Numbered from the stretch's first letter, positions 16,614 through 25,258 are shown. The stretch: 64,000 nucleotides of DNA from Micromonospora sp. NBC_01813 (GCF_035917335.1 NZ_CP109067.1:5145001-5209000), one strand, 5' to 3'. Numbers and translations: made by a program. The notes: a model not told the origin generated them from the sequence alone.

Positions 16614-17729
16614 ATGAGCAATCTCGCACAACTGTTGAAGGAGAGCTGGGTCCTCGTCGAGGAGCAACGCGACGAGGTGGCGGGCTACTTCTACGCCCGG
16701 CTGTTCTACGACGATCCGGCCCTGCGTCAGCTCTTCCCGGTGCACATGGACACCCAGCGACGTTGCCTGGTCGAGGCGATCGTCACCGCCGTCGGCTCGA
16801 TCGACGACCCGGAGCAGTTCGACGACTACCTGCAGGGGCTGGGCCGGGCCCACCGCAAGTTCCAGGTGCAACCTGCACACTATGCATCGTTCGGGGCGGC
16901 CCTGCTGGAAGCCCTGCGTACCGTCGCGGCCGACCAGTGGACCATCGAGTACGAGCAGGCCTGGAGCGACGCCCTCGAACTGCTCACCGGCAACCTGATC
17001 CTGGGAGCGCAGAACGACCCGAATCCCGCCTTCTGGCACGCCGAGGTGCTCAGCCACGAACGACGTGGCACCGACATCGCGGTGTTGACCTGCCGGCCGC
17101 TGCAGCATCCGCTGGAATACCAGGCTGGGCAGTACGTGAGTGTCGAAGCACCCCGGTACCAGCCACGGTTGTGGCGGACCTACTCGATCGCCAACGCGCC
17201 CCGGACGGACAACGTCCTGGAGTTCCACGTCCGCGCCGCCGGAGCCGGCTGGGTGTCCAGCGCCCTGGTACGCCGGGTGCGCCCCGGCGATCTGCTACGG
17301 GTCGCCGCGCCGATGGGGACCATGGTGTTGGACCGCGACTCGCCCCGGGACATCGTCTGCCTGGCCGGCGGCGTCGGGCTCGCCCCCGTCAAGGCGCTCG
17401 TCGACGAACTGACCCGCTTCAACCGCAGCCGCTGGGTACACGTCTATTTCGGCGGGCGTACCCGCGACGACCTGTACGACCTGGCCGAGTTGAACCGGCT
17501 GGCCGCCGCGTACCCGTGGCTGAACGTTGTCCCGTGCTGCGCCGACGACCCGACCTGGTCGGGTGAGCACGGCGAGGTGTCGCAGGTGCTCGCCCGCTAC
17601 GGCCCGTGGCACGAGCACGACTTCTTCGTCTCCGGCTCGGCCAGCATGGTCCGGGCCAGCCTGCGTACGCTGGCCGAGCTCGACATCCCGGCGGACCGCA
17701 TCCGGTACGACAGCTTCGGCGAGATGTAG
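16614..17729 (+). CDS. Flavohemoprotein-like globin-reductase
   Basis: A 371-residue protein with a globin domain (1 to about 135) fused to an FAD/NAD(P)H reductase. The proximal haem histidine is H80 in LGRAHRKF; Tyr27 and Gln48 match the distal pocket of bacterial flavohemoglobins. The FAD motif RTYSIA is near residue 188, and GGVGLAPVKAL is the nucleotide-binding loop. Flavohemoproteins oxidise nitric oxide to nitrate in the cytoplasm using O2 and NAD(P)H. GGGGAAGGG precedes ATG 16614. The reductase ends in a FGEM tail rather than the canonical F-x-P-x end, so electron donor preference could differ. No NsrR-type operator was recognised. Confidence 0.88.
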   Translation: MSNLAQLLKESWVLVEEQRDEVAGYFYARLFYDDPALRQLFPVHMDTQRRCLVEAIVTAVGSIDDPEQFDDYLQGLGRAHRKFQVQPAHYASFGAALLEALRTVAADQWTIEYEQAWSDALELLTGNLILGAQNDPNPAFWHAEVLSHERRGTDIAVLTCRPLQHPLEYQAGQYVSVEAPRYQPRLWRTYSIANAPRTDNVLEFHVRAAGAGWVSSALVRRVRPGDLLRVAAPMGTMVLDRDSPRDIVCLAGGVGLAPVKALVDELTRFNRSRWVHVYFGGRTRDDLYDLAELNRLAAAYPWLNVVPCCADDPTWSGEHGEVSQVLARYGPWHEHDFFVSGSASMVRASLRTLAELDIPADRIRYDSFGEM

Positions 17730-17742
17730 GGCCGACTCGGGG

Positions 17743-19287
17743 TCAGTATGCCCAGGGTTGTCCGCTGCCCCGGTACTCCTCGACCGGCACCAGGCTCGAC
17801 CCGGGCGGCATCCGGTCCACGTACAGCCGGCCTTCCAGATGGTCGATCTCGTGCGCGACCAGCCGGGCCATCGCCCGGTCGAACGTCGTGATCACCCGGC
17901 TGCCGTCCAACCGGGCGTGCTCGACGTCGATCCGCAACGGACGCGGCACCAGTCCGCGCACATCGAAGTAGGACAGGCAGCCTTCGTACTGCTCGTCGGT
18001 GTCCAGCGCCGAGTCGACCACCCGGGGGTTGAACAGGATCATCGGCTCGGCACCGGGCTCCGGTGCGCGGACCACCGTGGCGGCCCACGGCAGCCCGATC
18101 TGCGGCGCGGCGAGTCCCACGCCCTTGCTGAACGGGTGCAGTTCGTCGAGCCGGGCGAGCATGGCCCGCAGCCGGGCGGCGGTGTCCAGGGCGACCGACT
18201 CGTCGGCCGGCAACTCGAACGGCTGCGCGGGCTGCCGGAGCATCTCGGCACCCCGCTGGACGATCCCGATCGCCCGCATCCGTTCGCTTGTCCGGCTCGG
18301 CGGCCGGGTCTCGGTGGCGTCGGGCGCACCCGCCGAGCTGGTCGGGCCGGTCGGTCCGGCCCGGAACCGCCACTCCAGCCGGTAACGGGCGTTGAGCAGC
18401 GGGGCTTCGGTCGACCATTCGAAGATCGTCCGGCCGTCGGCCTGGAGGCGGCGGAGCGGGGTACGCAGCGGCGCGTCCTCCGCCGACAGCGAGGTCTCGA
18501 CGCCCCACAGCTGTGGATCGAACGCGTCCGGGAAATCCAGCCGTACGGTCAGCTGCCGGGTGGGTAGCCGGACGGCGCGTTGGAACCAGTGGCCCCACTT
18601 TTCCTGCCCGACCCGGTACGTGTACTCGATCGTGGCCCGCTGGCCGGGGTACAGCGGAAAGCGCCCCTCGGAGTTCTCGAAGAGCACCCAGACCTCTTTG
18701 AACGCGTCCCGGTCGTGCTTCTTGCGCCACTGCATCGGCTCACGGTGCTGGGTCGACCCGCAGAACGCCTGCAGGTCGAGCTCCGCGAAGGTGAGGGGGT
18801 GGTCGCGGTGGTGCCGGTTCGACCGGTCCGGATCGTCGGGGTAGCGGTCGACGGCGATCCGGACCAGGTAGCGGGTCACCGGTTCGTTTCCGGCGTTGTA
18901 CAGCGCCCGGCGGATGGTGCAGTGGTAGTAGCCGTCCTGGTAGGTCAGGGCGGCGACTTCCTGCTCGACGATGAGTCCGGTGCCGGGCGGCATCCACTGT
19001 TCGGGGACCGGTGGGTCCCGTAGCGGTGCGGGGGTGCGGCTGTGCCGAAGCTCGTCGTACTCCTGGTAGCGCTGCCAGATGGCGCCGCCGGCACCGAGCA
19101 CCGCCTCGGCTCGGCGGGCGAAGTCCTCGGTCGGGCGGTGCCGGCGGCCTTCGACGTGGCTGATGTAGGACGGGTCGAAACCCATCCGGGCCGCCAGCTG
19201 CTTCTTGGTCATCGCCCGGTCGATGCGCCACTGGGCAAGCTCCGCCGCGAAGACGTCTGCGGCACGGTCGATGGACGAGCTGGTCAT
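17743..19287 (-). CDS. XRE HTH domain fused to peptide deformylase
   Basis: A 514-residue three-part protein. Residues 17-68 are an XRE helix-turn-helix (TKKQLAARMGFDPSYISHVE). Residues 95-315 form a beta-rich middle domain I do not recognise, rich in Tyr, Trp and Arg. Residues 350-505 are a peptide deformylase with all three active-site motifs: GVGLAAPQ (389-396), EGCLS (435-439, metal Cys437) and HEIDH (479-483, metal histidines and catalytic Glu480). A typical deformylase is only about 170-200 residues. The enzyme half looks active, so it could deformylate N-formyl-Met proteins or sense formylated peptides while bound to DNA. The gene is probably monocistronic. Confidence 0.85.
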   Translation of the reverse strand: MTSSSIDRAADVFAAELAQWRIDRAMTKKQLAARMGFDPSYISHVEGRRHRPTEDFARRAEAVLGAGGAIWQRYQEYDELRHSRTPAPLRDPPVPEQWMPPGTGLIVEQEVAALTYQDGYYHCTIRRALYNAGNEPVTRYLVRIAVDRYPDDPDRSNRHHRDHPLTFAELDLQAFCGSTQHREPMQWRKKHDRDAFKEVWVLFENSEGRFPLYPGQRATIEYTYRVGQEKWGHWFQRAVRLPTRQLTVRLDFPDAFDPQLWGVETSLSAEDAPLRTPLRRLQADGRTIFEWSTEAPLLNARYRLEWRFRAGPTGPTSSAGAPDATETRPPSRTSERMRAIGIVQRGAEMLRQPAQPFELPADESVALDTAARLRAMLARLDELHPFSKGVGLAAPQIGLPWAATVVRAPEPGAEPMILFNPRVVDSALDTDEQYEGCLSYFDVRGLVPRPLRIDVEHARLDGSRVITTFDRAMARLVAHEIDHLEGRLYVDRMPPGSSLVPVEEYRGSGQPWAY

Positions 19288-19565
19288 CGCATGGCGTCCC
19301 CTCAGGCCGGATCCTCAGTCTGCTTTCCGACTCGTACGCCCGGTCAAGAGTGGCGCGTTGCCGACAAAAATCTTGACAAGGCAGCGGCAGCAACTATGTG
19401 CAACCTGGGGGAGACACTCAGTCGCGACGCCCACCAGTACCAACTATGCGTGATCACCGCCGACACCGTGCGCTGCCACGACCGGTGCCGTGTCGTCAAA
19501 GTGAAGTCGAGTCACTACCGACGGCCACGGAGTGTCACATCTTTCAGCCGGCATTTCTGCGGAAC

Positions 19566-19584
19566 TCTGGTTAGGCTAGCCTTA
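19566..19584. promoter_or_regulatory. IdeR/DtxR-type iron box
   Basis: The 19-mer here matches the DtxR/IdeR consensus at 15 of 19 positions by my alignment, including an uninterrupted GGTTAGGCTA core. It overlaps a TAGGCT promoter-like hexamer (19572-19577) and stands 45 bases before the first start codon of the downstream operon. Iron-loaded IdeR would repress from this position. The downstream gene is an iron-reductase-like protein, which supports the call. Confidence 0.72.
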
Positions 19585-19628
19585 GACGGCTAGGGTGAGG
19601 CGAGAGCACGGGTGGGAAGGATCGAAAG

Positions 19629-19727
19629 GTGACAGCGATGAGGCAGGGGCAGCGCAGCCGGGTCGACCACCGGCATGCCGCCTTCACCGCAATCACCTCA
19701 TCTCCGTACGAAAGTCACGTATCGTGA
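19629..19727 (+). CDS. Short coupled upstream reading frame (32 aa)
   Basis: A 32-codon frame begins with GTG 19629, with GGAAGG eight bases before it; an in-frame ATG follows at 19638. Its stop codon overlaps the GTG start of the FhuF-like gene as GTGA (19724-19727). The predicted peptide is basic (RQGQRSRVDHRHAA) and matches no family I know. The tight overlap suggests that translation of this frame delivers ribosomes to the next start. It could be a leader peptide or only the real N-terminal region misread by frame; no codon evidence settles this. Confidence 0.4.
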   Translation: MTAMRQGQRSRVDHRHAAFTAITSSPYESHVS

Positions 19728-20515
19728 CTGCCGTCATCGATCCCCGCGCCCGCGCCGCCGCCCCGCTCGCGCCGATCAGCGCCACCTTGCGCGTTGCCTT
19801 CGGCACCGACGACCTGCCCGGCCTGCACCCTGGCCTGCTGGTCGACAACGAGATCGGCTGGATCCCGGCCACCAGCCTGATCGACGGCGACCACCTGCCC
19901 CGGCTGCTCGACTCCGCCGCCCAGCGTTGGCAGGCGAAGCGCCACGCGGCCGCCGCCCTCGCCTGGAAGGCATACAGCTACTGGGTGGCGCTGCCGGTCG
20001 CACTCGGCTGGGCGTCCGCCCGACGGGTGCCGCTGCTGCGCGCCGACGACGTACTGCTGCGGATGGACGACACCGGCCCGCTGGTCGATGTCGGGCTACG
20101 CATCGGGACCCGGATCGCCGTGCTGCCGGGCGACCCGCTCGCCGTCGCCGGGCTGCCCGAGGTGCTGGTCGTGCCGGACGAGGACGCGATGCTGCGGGCG
20201 CTGCGCGAATCGCTGCTCGATCAACACATGATCCCACTGCTGGACAAGATCCACAGCAGGTCCAAGCTCGGCCCGCGTACGCTGCTCGGGTCGCTCTCCT
20301 CCGGTATCGCCTACGCGGTGCTGCAGGCGGCCGACACCCTGCCCGGGTCGTCGGCCGAGACGATCGGCACTCTGCTCGACGCGTTGGACATCGGAGACCT
20401 GATCGAGTTGGTGCCGGGCCCGGACGGGGCGCTCACCGTGCAGCGCCGGACCTGCTGCCTGGCGTTCACGCTGCCCGACCCGAAGGTCTGCCCCGGCTGC
20501 TGCATCCGCCCCTGA
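19724..20515 (+). CDS. FhuF-like ferric/siderophore-iron reductase
   Basis: A 263-residue protein ending in RTCCLAFTLPDPKVCPGCC. The CC-x10-CxxC arrangement is the [2Fe-2S] ligand pattern of FhuF-family siderophore-iron reductases. The rest is a poorly conserved helical domain, as is usual in the family. It would reduce ferric iron released from an imported siderophore in the cytoplasm. The start at GTG 19724 overlaps the stop of the short frame before it. An IdeR-type box at 19566-19584 implies iron repression. No siderophore synthesis or uptake genes are in the window. Confidence 0.82.
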   Translation: MTAVIDPRARAAAPLAPISATLRVAFGTDDLPGLHPGLLVDNEIGWIPATSLIDGDHLPRLLDSAAQRWQAKRHAAAALAWKAYSYWVALPVALGWASARRVPLLRADDVLLRMDDTGPLVDVGLRIGTRIAVLPGDPLAVAGLPEVLVVPDEDAMLRALRESLLDQHMIPLLDKIHSRSKLGPRTLLGSLSSGIAYAVLQAADTLPGSSAETIGTLLDALDIGDLIELVPGPDGALTVQRRTCCLAFTLPDPKVCPGCCIRP

Positions 20516-20556
20516 ACGCCCGCGCCCGGCGTGTGGCCCCGCCGCCCGGTGCCGGA

Positions 20557-21099
20557 TCAGCCCACGTTCTGGTAGGTCGCCGTCAGGGTCGCCCGCGCCA
20601 GCGTGTGGAAGGTCAGGTTGAAACCGACGTACGCCGGTGTGGCGTCCGGCCCGAGGGCGAGCTCCTCGACGTCGATCGCGTGCACGGCGAAGATGTAACG
20701 ATGCGGCCGGTCAGCCGGCGGCGGCGCGCAGCCGTCGTAACGGGCGTTCCCAAAATCATTGCGTACGCTGAACGCGCCCGCTGCCGCCGTGCCCGGCTCG
20801 GCCCCGACGCCCTGGGCCAACTCGGTCACCGAGACGGGCAGGTTGACCAGCAGCCAGTGCCAGAATCCGCAGCCGGTCGGCGCGTCCGGGTCGTAGCAGG
20901 TGACCACGAACCCCTTGGTCTGCGGCGGGAAGCCTGACCAGGACAGCTGCGGCGAGAGGTTCTCCCCGCCGGCTCCGGTGAAGATGTGCGTCTTGCCGAT
21001 CGGCTCGCCGTCGACGATGTCCGTGCTGGTCAGCGTGAACGAGTCGACCGGCGGAAGCAGGTCGTACGGGCTGGGTGCGACAGGTCGGTCCAGGTTCAT
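20557..21099 (-). CDS. YbhB/YbcL family (PEBP-like) protein
   Basis: A 180-residue protein of the Raf-kinase-inhibitor-like (YbhB/YbcL) family. Characteristic segments are GENLSPQLSWSG, CYDPDAPTGCGFWHWLLVNLP, with the DPDAP and HW signatures, and a late Y-F-V-H-A stretch. No signal peptide is visible, so it is cytoplasmic. The start at ATG 21097-21099 fits the family length; a longer upstream frame lacks a sensible N-terminus. Bacterial members bind anionic ligands, but few roles are proven. It follows the FhuF-like gene convergently, with a 41-base gap. Confidence 0.9.
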   Translation of the reverse strand: MNLDRPVAPSPYDLLPPVDSFTLTSTDIVDGEPIGKTHIFTGAGGENLSPQLSWSGFPPQTKGFVVTCYDPDAPTGCGFWHWLLVNLPVSVTELAQGVGAEPGTAAAGAFSVRNDFGNARYDGCAPPPADRPHRYIFAVHAIDVEELALGPDATPAYVGFNLTFHTLARATLTATYQNVG

Positions 21100-21166
21100 G
21101 CCTCGCATCCTGCCGCACCTGGCACCGGTACGCAGCCGCAGCGCACCGGTGCCAGGTGGATTCCCG

Positions 21167-23419
21167 TCAGGGCCGGTCGGTGCCAGCGCCGGCGGACACC
21201 AACTGGGAGTCGCGCTCGGCGGCCAACCGCAGCCGCAGCTGCTCACCCTCGATGTCCACGTTGGGCAGGGCGCGGGCCAGCCACTTGGGCAGCCACCAGC
21301 CGGAGTTGCCGAGCAGCGACATCACCGCCGGCACGATCGTCATCCGGACCACGAACGCGTCGATCAGCACCCCGATCGCCAGCGCGAAGCCCATCGACTT
21401 GATCACCGGGTCGTCGAGCAGCACGAACCCGCCGAAGACCGCAGCCATGATCAACCCGGCGGCGGTGACCACCCGGGCCCCGTGCCCCATCCCGTTGATC
21501 GTGGCCTGGGTGGCGGTGTCGCCGTGCACGAAGTCCTCCCGCATCCGGGACACCAGGAACACCTCGTAGTCCATGGCGAGACCGAACAGGATGCCGATGA
21601 GCAGGATCGGCAGGAAGCTCACCAGCGGACCGGAGCTGTTCAGGCCGACCAGGCCGGACAGCCAGCCCCACTGGAACACCGCGACCGTGATGCCGAACGT
21701 CGCGCCGACGGTGAGCAGGAAGCCGGCGGCGGCCTTGACCGGCACCAGGATCGACCGGAACACCAGCATCAGCAGCAGGATCGACAGTCCGACCACCAGC
21801 AGCAGGTAGACGGGCAGCGCGTCGGAGAGCTTGTCGGACACGTCGATACCGACGGCGGTGGCGCCGGTCAACGCCACCTCGGCCGGGCCGTCGTCGTTGC
21901 CCGGTTCCAACCCGAGTACGGCGATCTCGCTGCGGATCTGTTCGACCAGTTCCTCGGTTTCCACGTCGGTCGGGCCGGTCGACGGCACGACCGCCAGGAT
22001 CGCGGTGCGGCCGTCCTGGCTGGGCTGCGGCGGAGTCACCACCAGCACCCCGTCGACGCCCTGCACGACGCCGGTCACCTGGGCGGCGGCCGCGGTGGTG
22101 TCCTCGGCCGAGTCAGCGGAGACCACCATCAGCAGCCGGCCGTTGAAGCCCGGCCCGAAGCCGGCGGTGGTCAGGTCGGAGGCGGTCCGCTCGCTGCTGC
22201 CGACCGGCGCGGTGCTGGCGTCGGGCAGCGCGATCCGCATGTCGGCGGCAGGTATCGCCAGGGCACCGAGACCGACCACACCGACCAGGATCACCGGGAT
22301 CCGCCACTTCACCAGCAGGCGGGCCCAGCGGAAGCCGAAGGACTCCTTCTCCACACCGTTTGCGGACGGCTCGGCCGCGGTGGCCGACTCGGCGGTCGGC
22401 TGCGCGGCGCGCTTGCCGCGCGGCAGCACCCGGCGGCCGGCGTAGCCGAGCAGCGCCGGCTGCAGCGTGATCGCGACCAGGACGGCGACGCTCACCGTGC
22501 CGGCGGCGGCGAGACCCATCACGGTCAGGAACGGGATTCCGACGATCGAAAGCCCGGCGAGCGCGATGACGACGGTGACGCCGGCGAACACGACGGCGGA
22601 GCCCGCGGTGCCGACCGCCCGGGCGGCGGCCTCCTCCGGCTCGAACCCTTCGAGCAGGTTCTGCCGGTGTCGGGAGGTGATGAACAGCGAGTAGTCGATA
22701 CCGACCGCGAGACCGAGCATCAGCGCCAACACCGGAGCGGTGGAGGTGAGGCTGACGACGCTGCTCAGCGCGAACAGACCGGCCATGCCGGCACCGACGC
22801 CGATCAGCGCGTTCAGCATCGTCATCCCGGCCGCGACCAGTGAACCGAACGTGATGATCAGGACGACCAGGGCGATCGCGACGCCGATCGCCTCCTGCGA
22901 GCCGACGTGCGGTTCGGTGTTCATCACCTCGCCGCCGTGGGCCACCTGGTAGCCGGCGTCGCGGGCCGGGGCACCGACCGCCTCGTACGCCTCGCGCTGC
23001 TCGGCGGTCACCTCGTCGCCCTGCTCGGCGAACTGGACGGTGACCAGCGCGTACCGCCCGTCCTGGGATACCGATCCGGTCTGGAACGGGTCGAGGGCAC
23101 CGACGACGCCGGGCAGTTCGTTCGCCTCCACGACCACCGCGAGTACGGCGGACTGGCCTTCGGCGGTGGTGAGCTGCTCGCCTTCGGGGGCGGCGATCAC
23201 GATCGTGCCGCTGGCGCCGCTGGCTTGCGGGAACTGCTCCGCGAGCAGGTCCAGCGCCTCCTGGGATTCGGTGCCGGGGATGCTGAAGTTGCTGGCGGTC
23301 GGCCCGCGGAAGGCGAGCGCGGCCGAGCCGAGCGCCACCAGGGCGATCAACCAGATCGCGACGACCAGGTGTCGCTTTCGAAAGGCGGTCCGGCCGAGCC
23401 GGTAGAGCAAGGTGGCCAT
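21167..23419 (-). CDS. MMPL/RND family transporter
   Basis: A 750-residue membrane protein with the MMPL layout: one N-terminal helix, a periplasmic-type loop, five or six helices, and then the same set repeated. Signature stretches are GIDYSLFITSRHRQN in the first membrane block and GLAMDYEVFLVSRMRED in the second, carrying the acidic proton-relay residues. GAGGATG precedes ATG 23417-23419. Family members export lipids, siderophores, pigments or drugs using the proton gradient. A TetR gene follows on the same strand order upstream (23457-24041) and is likely its local repressor. Confidence 0.93.
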   Translation of the reverse strand: MATLLYRLGRTAFRKRHLVVAIWLIALVALGSAALAFRGPTASNFSIPGTESQEALDLLAEQFPQASGASGTIVIAAPEGEQLTTAEGQSAVLAVVVEANELPGVVGALDPFQTGSVSQDGRYALVTVQFAEQGDEVTAEQREAYEAVGAPARDAGYQVAHGGEVMNTEPHVGSQEAIGVAIALVVLIITFGSLVAAGMTMLNALIGVGAGMAGLFALSSVVSLTSTAPVLALMLGLAVGIDYSLFITSRHRQNLLEGFEPEEAAARAVGTAGSAVVFAGVTVVIALAGLSIVGIPFLTVMGLAAAGTVSVAVLVAITLQPALLGYAGRRVLPRGKRAAQPTAESATAAEPSANGVEKESFGFRWARLLVKWRIPVILVGVVGLGALAIPAADMRIALPDASTAPVGSSERTASDLTTAGFGPGFNGRLLMVVSADSAEDTTAAAAQVTGVVQGVDGVLVVTPPQPSQDGRTAILAVVPSTGPTDVETEELVEQIRSEIAVLGLEPGNDDGPAEVALTGATAVGIDVSDKLSDALPVYLLLVVGLSILLLMLVFRSILVPVKAAAGFLLTVGATFGITVAVFQWGWLSGLVGLNSSGPLVSFLPILLIGILFGLAMDYEVFLVSRMREDFVHGDTATQATINGMGHGARVVTAAGLIMAAVFGGFVLLDDPVIKSMGFALAIGVLIDAFVVRMTIVPAVMSLLGNSGWWLPKWLARALPNVDIEGEQLRLRLAAERDSQLVSAGAGTDRP

Positions 23420-23456
23420 GCGGCATCCTCTGAGGTGTCGGGCGTGACGGATCTGA

Positions 23457-24041
23457 TCAGTGGTGGGCTTGCTGCGGTCTGCCGAGTGTCCGGTCGATGA
23501 TCCGGGCCAGCATCGGGCGGAGTTCATCGTCGGTGAGGTCGAGATGCTTGGCCCGGGCCGCGGAAATCCCCGCCAGCACGACCAGGGCGGCGAATCGGCT
23601 CTCCAGTTCGGTGGAGCGGCCGGAGAGAGCGTCGAGCAGCCGGTCGATCATCTGCTCCAGGTCGCAAAAGGCGGGTTGGCGCAACATCTGCGGAATCTCG
23701 GCGTACAGCACCCCGATCTGCCGCCGGTAACGCAGGCAGAGGTCGATGAAACCGTCGATCGCGGCCTGCCGGGCGGCCTCGTCGTCGAGTCCGCTCAGCC
23801 GCTGGTCCAGCTCGACCATGCTGGCGACCGCCGGCTTCATCAGGGCGGCGAGGATCGCGTCCTTGCTGTCGAAGTGGTAGAGCAGCGACGCCTTGGCGCA
23901 CCCCACCTCGGCGGCGATGTCCTGCAGCGAGGTGCCCCGGAAGCCGACCACGTCGAATCGCCGGGCCGCCACGTCGAGGATCTGCTCACGCAGCTCTGCC
24001 CGGCCGCTGCCGCTCCGGCTGGCCTGCATCGTAGTGGTCAC
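23457..24041 (-). CDS. TetR family transcriptional regulator
   Basis: A regulator of about 194 residues. The N-terminal helix-turn-helix (about 18-65) reads ILDVAARRF, then GFRGTSLQDIAAEVGCAKAS and LLYHFDSKDAIL, a textbook TetR pattern. The C-terminal ligand domain is not informative. Start is GTG 24039-24041 or ATG 24027-24029; GGGGGG precedes both. It is transcribed into the MMPL gene 37 bases downstream, so the two form an operon. A perfect palindrome 71 bases upstream (24112-24127) is the likely operator. Confidence 0.92.
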   Translation of the reverse strand: MTTTMQASRSGSGRAELREQILDVAARRFDVVGFRGTSLQDIAAEVGCAKASLLYHFDSKDAILAALMKPAVASMVELDQRLSGLDDEAARQAAIDGFIDLCLRYRRQIGVLYAEIPQMLRQPAFCDLEQMIDRLLDALSGRSTELESRFAALVVLAGISAARAKHLDLTDDELRPMLARIIDRTLGRPQQAHH

Positions 24042-24111
24042 CCCCCGAGCACCCGGTCACCTCTTGTGACTCCATCCCGCGACCAAGAATGCCGCAGCAC
24101 TCGCCGAACCC

Positions 24112-24127
24112 CTGACCGATCGGTCAG
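24112..24127. promoter_or_regulatory. TetR-type operator palindrome
   Basis: CTGACCGATCGGTCAG is a perfect 16-base palindrome in the promoter of the TetR-MMPL operon. TGACCGATCGGTCA-like sites are common for TetR repressors of efflux genes. It could also affect the small divergent gene starting at 24284. Confidence 0.68.
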
Positions 24128-24283
24128 AACGTGAAATAACTCACAGTAACCGACCCTCGCCAGCACTCGGGTTGTCGATCCACTTCGGCCGGTCGATATC
24201 CCATGGTCGCCTCGGATCACGCCGACAGAGCTTGACCACGCCCACCACAATGGCGCTATCCGTGGCAGTTGAGGGAGATGGTC

Positions 24284-24529
24284 ATGGCCCTGCCGGACTG
24301 GATGCGCAACCCGCCCGAGCCGAAACTCACCTGGCGACGGCGGCTGACGTACCGGGCGCTTCGCCTGCCCGGCGCACCGGCGCTGCAGCGGCTGCGCTGG
24401 CGCTGGGAGACCCGGCGGCGACTGCACCAACGGTTCCCGATCCTGACCGCGCTGCTGGCGATACCGCTCGCCTTCGTCACGATCATGGTGATGATCTCAG
24501 CCGTCTACTGGTTGTACGTGAACGCCTGA
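24284..24529 (+). CDS. Small basic single-pass membrane protein, unknown
   Basis: An 81-residue protein. The first 55 residues are strikingly basic (WRRRLTYRALRLPG, LRWRWETRRRL), and the end is a single hydrophobic helix (about 56-79) finishing in YWLYVNA. ATG 24284 is preceded by GAGGGAG six bases away. It probably sits in the membrane with the basic tail in the cytoplasm, where it could touch acidic lipids or nucleic acid. It lies alone between two TetR genes. I do not recognise a family. Confidence 0.65.
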   Translation: MALPDWMRNPPEPKLTWRRRLTYRALRLPGAPALQRLRWRWETRRRLHQRFPILTALLAIPLAFVTIMVMISAVYWLYVNA

Positions 24530-24537
24530 CGGTGTCG

Positions 24538-25197
24538 CTACCCGCCCGGCAGCAACGCGTGCTTCAGCTGGCTGGCCAGCCAGTCCCGGAAGTCCGTCTC
24601 GCTCCAGCCGCAGCGCAGCACCAGGCTGCCGTAGTGCGCCGGGTCGTTGTAGAACCAGACGAGATCCACCGAGCGGTCGAGGTTGGAGCCGTGCCGCAGC
24701 GGCCCCAGGTCGCGCAGTCGTCCGACCACACCCGTGGCCCCGATCCGGCGGTTGCGCAGCAACGTCTCCCACACTCCGGCGACGTCTTCGGCATCGTCGG
24801 CCGCCTGCCGTACGGTCTCGAAGATCTGCGCGGTCCGGCCGCCGATCAGCCGGCACACCTCCGCGTACGCATCGAGGACACCCTCAGAGGTGTCGGCCAG
24901 GCGCACCGGTTGATACCAGGGCCGCTCGCCGACCGGCACCGGTTCGTCGTCGCCCGCCAGTGCCTCGTCGAGGACCTGGCGCAGCAGCGCGGGCTTGGAT
25001 CCGAAGGCGGCGAAGACGGTCGGGCGGGCGACGCCGGCCACGGCGGCGACGTCGGCGAGCGAGGCTCCGGCGTAGCCGCGTTCCACGAAGAGATCCCGGG
25101 CGGCGTCGACGATCGCCCGTCGGGTCCGGCGGGCGCTCTCCTCCCGTACCGCTGATCGGTACTTCCGGGTCGGCCTGGTCTCGTCGTCAGCTGCCAT
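24538..25197 (-). CDS. TetR family transcriptional regulator
   Basis: A regulator of about 219 residues with a basic N-terminal tail (TRPTRKYRSAVREESARRTR), then the TetR helix-turn-helix (IVDAARDLFVERGYAGAS, LADVAAVAGVARPTVFAAFG). The ligand domain is TetR_C-like with no clear ligand clue. ATG 25195-25197 was preferred over GTG 25201-25203. An imperfect palindrome at 25224-25258 lies between it and the divergent lipoprotein operon, so it may control itself and those lipoproteins. Confidence 0.88.
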   Translation of the reverse strand: MAADDETRPTRKYRSAVREESARRTRRAIVDAARDLFVERGYAGASLADVAAVAGVARPTVFAAFGSKPALLRQVLDEALAGDDEPVPVGERPWYQPVRLADTSEGVLDAYAEVCRLIGGRTAQIFETVRQAADDAEDVAGVWETLLRNRRIGATGVVGRLRDLGPLRHGSNLDRSVDLVWFYNDPAHYGSLVLRCGWSETDFRDWLASQLKHALLPGG

Positions 25198-25223
25198 AGC
25201 CACGTCAGCCTACCAAGACATTG

Positions 25224-25258
25224 AATAGACGCCGTCTCTGGACTAGATGGTGTCTATT
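25224..25258. promoter_or_regulatory. Candidate TetR operator between divergent genes
   Basis: Two 14-base arms (25224-25237 and 25245-25258) match in inverted orientation at 12 of 14 positions around a seven-base centre; each contains AATAGAC or GTCTATT. The region is notably AT-richer than its surroundings. It is 27 bases from the TetR start and about 90 bases from the lipoprotein start. Confidence 0.6.

Noticed and set aside
17743-19287. Frameshift or assembly join making the XRE-deformylase fusion
   Set aside because: The frame is open throughout with even composition, and the middle domain links the parts without a stop or start-like site, so a true fusion is more likely.
20900-22843. 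Plus-strand open frame of 647 codons opposite the MMPL transporter
   Set aside because: The product is repetitive His/Arg/Gln/Asp/Gly with no domain; the opposite strand has a full MMPL protein with clear motifs.
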